From Bacteroides sp. (GTDB lineage Bacteria > Bacteroidota > Bacteroidia > Bacteroidales > Bacteroidaceae), in the NCBI GenBank assembly GCA_030151885.1, contig JASLCG010000004.1, forward strand, positions 1-27,656: a stretch of DNA of 27,656 bases, written 5' to 3'. Under the pieces are notes generated by a model. It was not told the DNA's origin and did no database searches. It worked only from the letters and a program-made list of their open reading frames with translations. Positions 24,202 to 27,656 of the stretch are shown here, piece after piece; position 1 is the first letter of the stretch; each line of letters begins with the position of its first letter. The translations under genes and the position numbers were made by a program.

Positions 24202-25113
24202 CTAGCACTCTAATGCTCCAATCAGGTCATAGATCGAGTTTAATTTGTGACGCTCCAAGTACTCTTCAATTCCTCGAAGAACGTCAATAGTTACAGTAGG
24301 CTCAATAAAGTTTGCAGTTCCAATCTGTACTGCACTTGCACCAGCCAATAAGAACTCTATTGCATCGGCAGCATTCATAATTCCACCCATACCAATTATA
24401 GGTACTTTAACAGCCTGAGCTACCTGCCATACCATACGCAATGCGATAGGTTTAACACAAGGACCAGATAGCCCCCCTGTAATGGTAGATAATTTAGGCC
24501 TACGACTTTCTGCATCAATCGCCATACCCAATACTGTATTAATAAGAGATATCGAGTCTGCTCCATTTGCTTCTGCAATACGAGCAATTTCTGCTATGTC
24601 TGTAACATTTGGCGATAGCTTAACAATCATTGTTTTCTGATACACCTCTCGCACAGCTTTAACAGCTGCAGCTGCATGCTTAGGGGATACGCCAAAAGAC
24701 ATTCCGCCCTCCTTAACATTAGGACACGAAATATTCAACTCAATTGCTGGAATATTGTCTAATTCATTAATTGCTTCGGCAGTCTTAACATACTCCTCAA
24801 TAGTCGATCCATTTACATTTACAATGACAGCAGTGTCTAAATCTTTTAGTCGAGGGTTTATTACATCAACAAAGTGTTTTACCCCTTTATTTTGCAATCC
24901 TACAGCATTAAGCATTCCCGAAGGGGTTTCTGCCATACGCGGGTAGTTATTACCTTCACGAGGGTTTAAAGTGGTTCCTTTAACAAGTATTCCACCTAGC
25001 TGATTAATATCTATGAAATCTGCAAACTCTTCACCATAACCAAAAGTTCCAGAAGCAGTCATTACAGGGTTTTTCAGCTCTAAATTCCCAATCTTAACGT
25101 TTAAATTTGCCAT
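24202..25113 (-). CDS. pyrD: Dihydroorotate dehydrogenase, class 1B catalytic subunit
   Basis: A 303-residue FMN enzyme that oxidises dihydroorotate to orotate in pyrimidine synthesis. The active base is C130 in ELNISCPNV, the cysteine typical of class 1 enzymes. FMN-binding segments are MTASGTFGYG (18-27), VNVNGSTIEEY (98-108), IVKLSPN, and the C-terminal GMGGI and GASAVQIGTANF. The neighbour PyrK, which it overlaps by 13 bases, marks it as the NAD-linked class 1B type that works as a PyrD2-PyrK2 complex in the cytoplasm. Overlap implies translational coupling. Length and residues are normal. Confidence 0.96.
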   Translation of the reverse strand: MANLNVKIGNLELKNPVMTASGTFGYGEEFADFIDINQLGGILVKGTTLNPREGNNYPRMAETPSGMLNAVGLQNKGVKHFVDVINPRLKDLDTAVIVNVNGSTIEEYVKTAEAINELDNIPAIELNISCPNVKEGGMSFGVSPKHAAAAVKAVREVYQKTMIVKLSPNVTDIAEIARIAEANGADSISLINTVLGMAIDAESRRPKLSTITGGLSGPCVKPIALRMVWQVAQAVKVPIIGMGGIMNAADAIEFLLAGASAVQIGTANFIEPTVTIDVLRGIEEYLERHKLNSIYDLIGALEC

Positions 25114-25877
25114 TGTAATTCATTTATATTAAAAACGGGTCCTTCTGTACAGGCACATTTATGCCCCTCTGTGGTCTTTTCTACACAACAAAGACATGCA
25201 CCAATACCACAAGCCATTAAGTTCTCAAGAGAGACCTCACAGGCCATGTTGTGCTGCTTAGCATAACTAGCAATAGCCACCATCATAGGCTTTGGTCCAC
25301 AAGTATAGATTTGGCTAAATTCGGCCTGATGTAAAACCGAGTGATTCGTCACATAGCCTTTTTCACCAAAACTACCATCTTCTGTAGTACAAAAAACCGT
25401 TCCAACTTCATTGAAGAGATCTAACTCTAACAAATCTTGTTTAGAACGGGCACCTAATAAAAATACGGGATGTATATCGTACTCCAGCAGTTTTTTACCT
25501 AATAACAGTAATGGAGCAACACCAACACCACCTCCAACTAATAGAGGACGCTTATCAAGCGTTGTAGGGATGGTAAAGCTGTTTCCTAAGGGTAAAATAA
25601 CATTGAGTGTGTCGCCAACAACTAATTGGGCTAAATGGTGAGTACCTTCACCTACTTTTTGAATTAAAAACCATACCTCATTAGTCGATTTATCTACCCA
25701 GTTTATGGAAATAGGGCGTCTAAGAAAGGTATTTTTACCTGTGTCAACACGTAGTTGAGCAAATTGTCCGGGTTTACACGGAGGAAGAGTCTCGGAAGAG
25801 CTAGCTTTCAATAGCACATAACTATCGTTAAGAGAGATATTTGCAGTAATAGCCAGATCTAAAATTTTCTTTTTCAT
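25101..25877 (-). CDS. pyrK: Dihydroorotate dehydrogenase electron-transfer subunit
   Basis: A 258-residue FAD and [2Fe-2S] protein that passes electrons from PyrD to NAD+. FAD-binding RRPIS is at 53-57. The nucleotide loop is GGGVGVAP (115-122), and CGPKPMM at 193-199 closes the NAD site. The iron-sulfur cysteines are C223, C228, C231 and C243 (CGIGACLCC, then CTEGPVF), the standard C-x4-C-x2-C-xn-C pattern. Extra cysteines C230 and C241 sit beside the cluster. First gene of the pyrK-pyrD pair. An exact TATATTTG box lies about 39-46 bases before the ATG. Confidence 0.95.
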   Translation of the reverse strand: MKKKILDLAITANISLNDSYVLLKASSSETLPPCKPGQFAQLRVDTGKNTFLRRPISINWVDKSTNEVWFLIQKVGEGTHHLAQLVVGDTLNVILPLGNSFTIPTTLDKRPLLVGGGVGVAPLLLLGKKLLEYDIHPVFLLGARSKQDLLELDLFNEVGTVFCTTEDGSFGEKGYVTNHSVLHQAEFSQIYTCGPKPMMVAIASYAKQHNMACEVSLENLMACGIGACLCCVEKTTEGHKCACTEGPVFNINELQWQI

Positions 25878-25915
25878 ATTGGGTCAAGAAAGAGTTTAAA
25901 TTCTAATCTGGACAA

Positions 25916-25923
25916 CAAATATA
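25916..25923 (-). promoter_or_regulatory. Probable -7 box of pyrK-pyrD
   Basis: The minus strand reads TATATTTG, an exact TAnnTTTG core. No TTG occurs 19-21 bases upstream. It lies in the 85 bases between the XRE gene and pyrK, so the pair has its own promoter. Confidence 0.5.
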
Positions 25924-25962
25924 GAGCTTTAAAACGAATTATAAAGCCTAAACGCAAAGAAT

Positions 25963-26430
25963 TTATTTATCAGCCTTAAATATCTCGTATGTATTATCAC
26001 TAAAAAATACACGTATCTCTGTAATCTTACGTGGAGGCTTTATAGGCTCTGCTGGGGGAGTTAATTGTTGAGGATGATTTGAAAAATTAGATGCAGCAAT
26101 AACCCCTTGTAGTGATGCTACCGAAGCTGGTTGAGCTGGAGCGCCTTCATTAGGTGGGTTAGTTATCGTGTTATCGGTAAATAAGTTCACAGAACTACTT
26201 GGCGGATGTGAAATAGAATGAAGCATTTCACCTTCGCCATAAAGTAACCAATCAAATCGAACCTCCTTAAAGGCTTGATCTATTTTCATCATAACTTCTA
26301 AGCTTGCTTTATTTCTCCCATTTAGGAAATGAGAAAAAGTTGAGGCTTGTATTCCTGCACGTTCAGCAAAATCGGATGATGAAAGTCCTTTATACTCCAT
26401 AAATAGCCTTACGCGGTCGTTAATATCCAT
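25963..26430 (-). CDS. XRE-family helix-turn-helix regulator
   Basis: A 155-residue DNA-binding protein. The N-terminal helix-turn-helix of the XRE/HTH_3 type covers about residues 5-65: DRVRLFMEYKGLSSSDFAERAG then QASTFSHFLNGRNKASLEVMMKI. FDWLLYGEGEML follows. A flexible middle (70-130) is rich in Pro, Ser, Asn and Ala. A short C-terminal beta segment (KITEIRVFFSDNTYEIFKAD) is the conserved end seen in a common group of Bacteroidota regulators. Its promoter carries a perfect palindrome between the two boxes, so it probably represses itself. Targets are unknown. Confidence 0.88.
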   Translation of the reverse strand: MDINDRVRLFMEYKGLSSSDFAERAGIQASTFSHFLNGRNKASLEVMMKIDQAFKEVRFDWLLYGEGEMLHSISHPPSSSVNLFTDNTITNPPNEGAPAQPASVASLQGVIAASNFSNHPQQLTPPAEPIKPPRKITEIRVFFSDNTYEIFKADK

Positions 26431-26480
26431 AATACCAAATGATTACGTTGTAATATACTATAGTAAACCAATACATTTCA

Positions 26481-26511
26481 CAAATATACAAATTTGTATT
26501 TACAAAAGCAA
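26481..26511 (-). promoter_or_regulatory. Promoter of the XRE regulator
   Basis: On the minus strand TTG (26509-26511), exactly 20 bases, then TATATTTG (26481-26488): a full consensus Bacteroidota promoter. Transcription should start near 26473, about 43 bases before the ATG. Confidence 0.8.
26486..26499. promoter_or_regulatory. Palindromic operator candidate
   Basis: ATACAAATTTGTAT is a perfect 14-base palindrome. It fills the right part of the promoter spacer and overlaps the first bases of the -7 box, so a bound dimer would block RNA polymerase. Single ATACA half-sites recur nearby (26471, 26513, 26545 and 26567). Confidence 0.55.
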
Positions 26512-27280
26512 TATACAAAAGTAACTATTATCCAATAATATAATATACAACAATAAAGTAGCTTAATACATTTATATAGTAGCTTTGTAAATATAGGCAA
26601 TATCATATTAAAGTAATAGTTTACATAACGAACCTAATTACCTGATTAATAAATATATAAGTATAAAATATATCTCTATATACGCTTGTAAATAACACAC
26701 TATTCACATTTAATGTAATTGATTTAAAGCATTCATTCAATATAAACACTATAAAATACTAGTAATTAACTATATATATATCGTATAAATAGATTTAAAA
26801 TACAATAATCAAGTGTTTACTACTGTAAATTTATGATCATATAACCCCTACTCTACCTTATATTCTAGTATAATAATATACTATTACTTCACAAATACAA
26901 ATGTAAAGTAACGAATTTTACTCTATTTAATTCACAAGTATATAATTATATAATACTCATAGAGGCCAATTGTAATTTATCCATTGAAGATTTTTAGAGA
27001 CTCACACATTACTCTACTGAGTAACTTCTATTTTATTGGAATAACTACTTTACAATAATATTCTATTGGCATTTATTTTTTATATTTCTCAGATGTAACT
27101 TCCTGGCTCAGCAAAATAGAACGAACTAACCTCTTCTTGGATTTATGAAGATACGATCTATTCTATTTTTGTAATATTCTATACATATATACATCTTGAT
27201 TAAATTTATCGCCTTAAAAAGGCAGTTCGCTATCTCATTTTAATGGCTTAAACAGTGCCTATAATGCTTATAACATGCTT

Positions 27281-27302
27281 TACTCCTTTCTAAAAAGGAG
27301 TA
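27281..27302. repeat. Inverted repeat (hairpin)
   Basis: TACTCCTTT (27281-27289) and AAAGGAGTA (27294-27302) form a perfect 9-base-pair stem with a 4-base loop. No T run on either side, so it is not a standard terminator; an RNA structure or protein site is possible. Confidence 0.5.
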
Positions 27303-27338
27303 CTTACTAATTCTCATAACCCACCCAATAAAATAAAA

Positions 27339-27376
27339 CTACCCAATTCTATTAAATAGTTGTTAGAATTGGGTAG
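27339..27376 (-). terminator. Terminator for a minus-strand transcript
   Basis: CTACCCAATTCTA (27339-27351) and TAGAATTGGGTAG (27364-27376) form a perfect 13-base-pair stem with a 12-base loop. On the minus strand TTTTATTTTATT follows, so it would stop a transcript coming from the right. No protein gene ends there; the transcript could be an RNA or come from a gene beyond the edge. Confidence 0.7.
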
Positions 27377-27656
27377 ATTCGAGGTAATTATCTTTACACA
27401 TATATAAATGACAAAACACAGTATTCAAAAAAGCTATTACCAATCTACTATTATAGATTTTATGGCTGTAAAGATCTATAGTATTAAAGTATTGAATATC
27501 TACATAAAGAACGTTTTCTTCCTTTCTTAACTTTGAATAGATAAATGTATAGCAATAAATATCACACTTATAATAATAATATTTTCCATAAATAACACGC
27601 TCAATAAAGAGCTTTATACGACATCAACATGTACTACAATTCCAAGAAACGATGCT

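Larger units (their letters stand above)
26512..27656. other. Long AT-rich region without a convincing gene
   Basis: About 1.1 kb to the right edge with very high A+T content and stops in all frames. Only short frames occur, for example 40 codons at 27408-27530. It holds a TATTTTTG box on the plus strand (27164-27171) and the two hairpins listed separately. It may be a large upstream region of a gene beyond the edge, or contain untranslated RNA. Confidence 0.5.

Noticed and set aside
27408..27530. 40-codon plus-strand frame near the right edge
   Set aside because: Lys/Ile/Tyr-rich composition follows from the AT content; no domain, helix pair or start signal supports it.
26433..27656. tRNA, SRP RNA or tmRNA gene in the AT-rich right end
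   Set aside because: No GTTCRA-type T-loop with a matching cloverleaf and no conserved RNA core was found by eye.
1..27656. CRISPR array, insertion sequence or prophage
   Set aside because: No regularly spaced direct repeats, transposase, integrase or structural phage genes are visible; the small membrane genes alone do not indicate a mobile element.

Overview
The window looks like a chromosomal segment from a low-GC Bacteroidota, most likely of the order Bacteroidales. The reasons are a Bat ("Bacteroides aerotolerance") operon, a SusC/SusD pair with its usual lipoprotein partners, AT-rich spacers, and several exact copies of the Bacteroidota promoter core TAnnTTTG, two of them with a TTG 20 bases upstream. 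The species cannot be named from the sequence.

Layout. Bases 1-5604 (minus strand) hold moxR, a DUF58 gene, a BatD-like/DUF4381-like membrane protein gene, batA, batB and the start of batC, which runs off the left edge. They are read leftward from a consensus promoter at 5651-5681. Next come three minus-strand genes: dapA (lysine/cell-wall precursor synthesis), an unrecognised secreted 334-residue protein and ligA (DNA ligase). The plus-strand trmD (tRNA m1G37 methyltransferase) diverges from ligA. From 11302 the plus strand carries two tandem paralogous small membrane proteins, an MscS-type channel gene broken by a one-base frameshift, and an SDR-like NAD(P)-binding protein with a small two-helix membrane protein behind it.

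Bases 15026-22098 (minus strand) are a tight four-gene outer-membrane uptake operon: SusC, SusD, a HExxH zinc metallohydrolase lipoprotein and a DUF4302 lipoprotein. No glycoside hydrolase or regulator lies beside it. To its right the plus strand has four more small membrane proteins (22740-24106), three of them followed by strong hairpin terminators. Then come pyrD and pyrK (pyrimidine synthesis) and an XRE-type regulator on the minus strand. The regulator's promoter has a perfect 14-base palindrome in its spacer. The last 1.2 kb is very AT-rich and has no convincing gene.

The most interesting signals are: a family of small two-helix membrane proteins with motifs at fixed spacing, whose gene-plus-terminator units sit on both sides of the SusC/D operon; two further pairs of small membrane paralogues; the frameshifted mscS; and the self-contained promoter/operator of the XRE regulator. 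No phage, insertion sequence, CRISPR array, rRNA or tRNA was seen.
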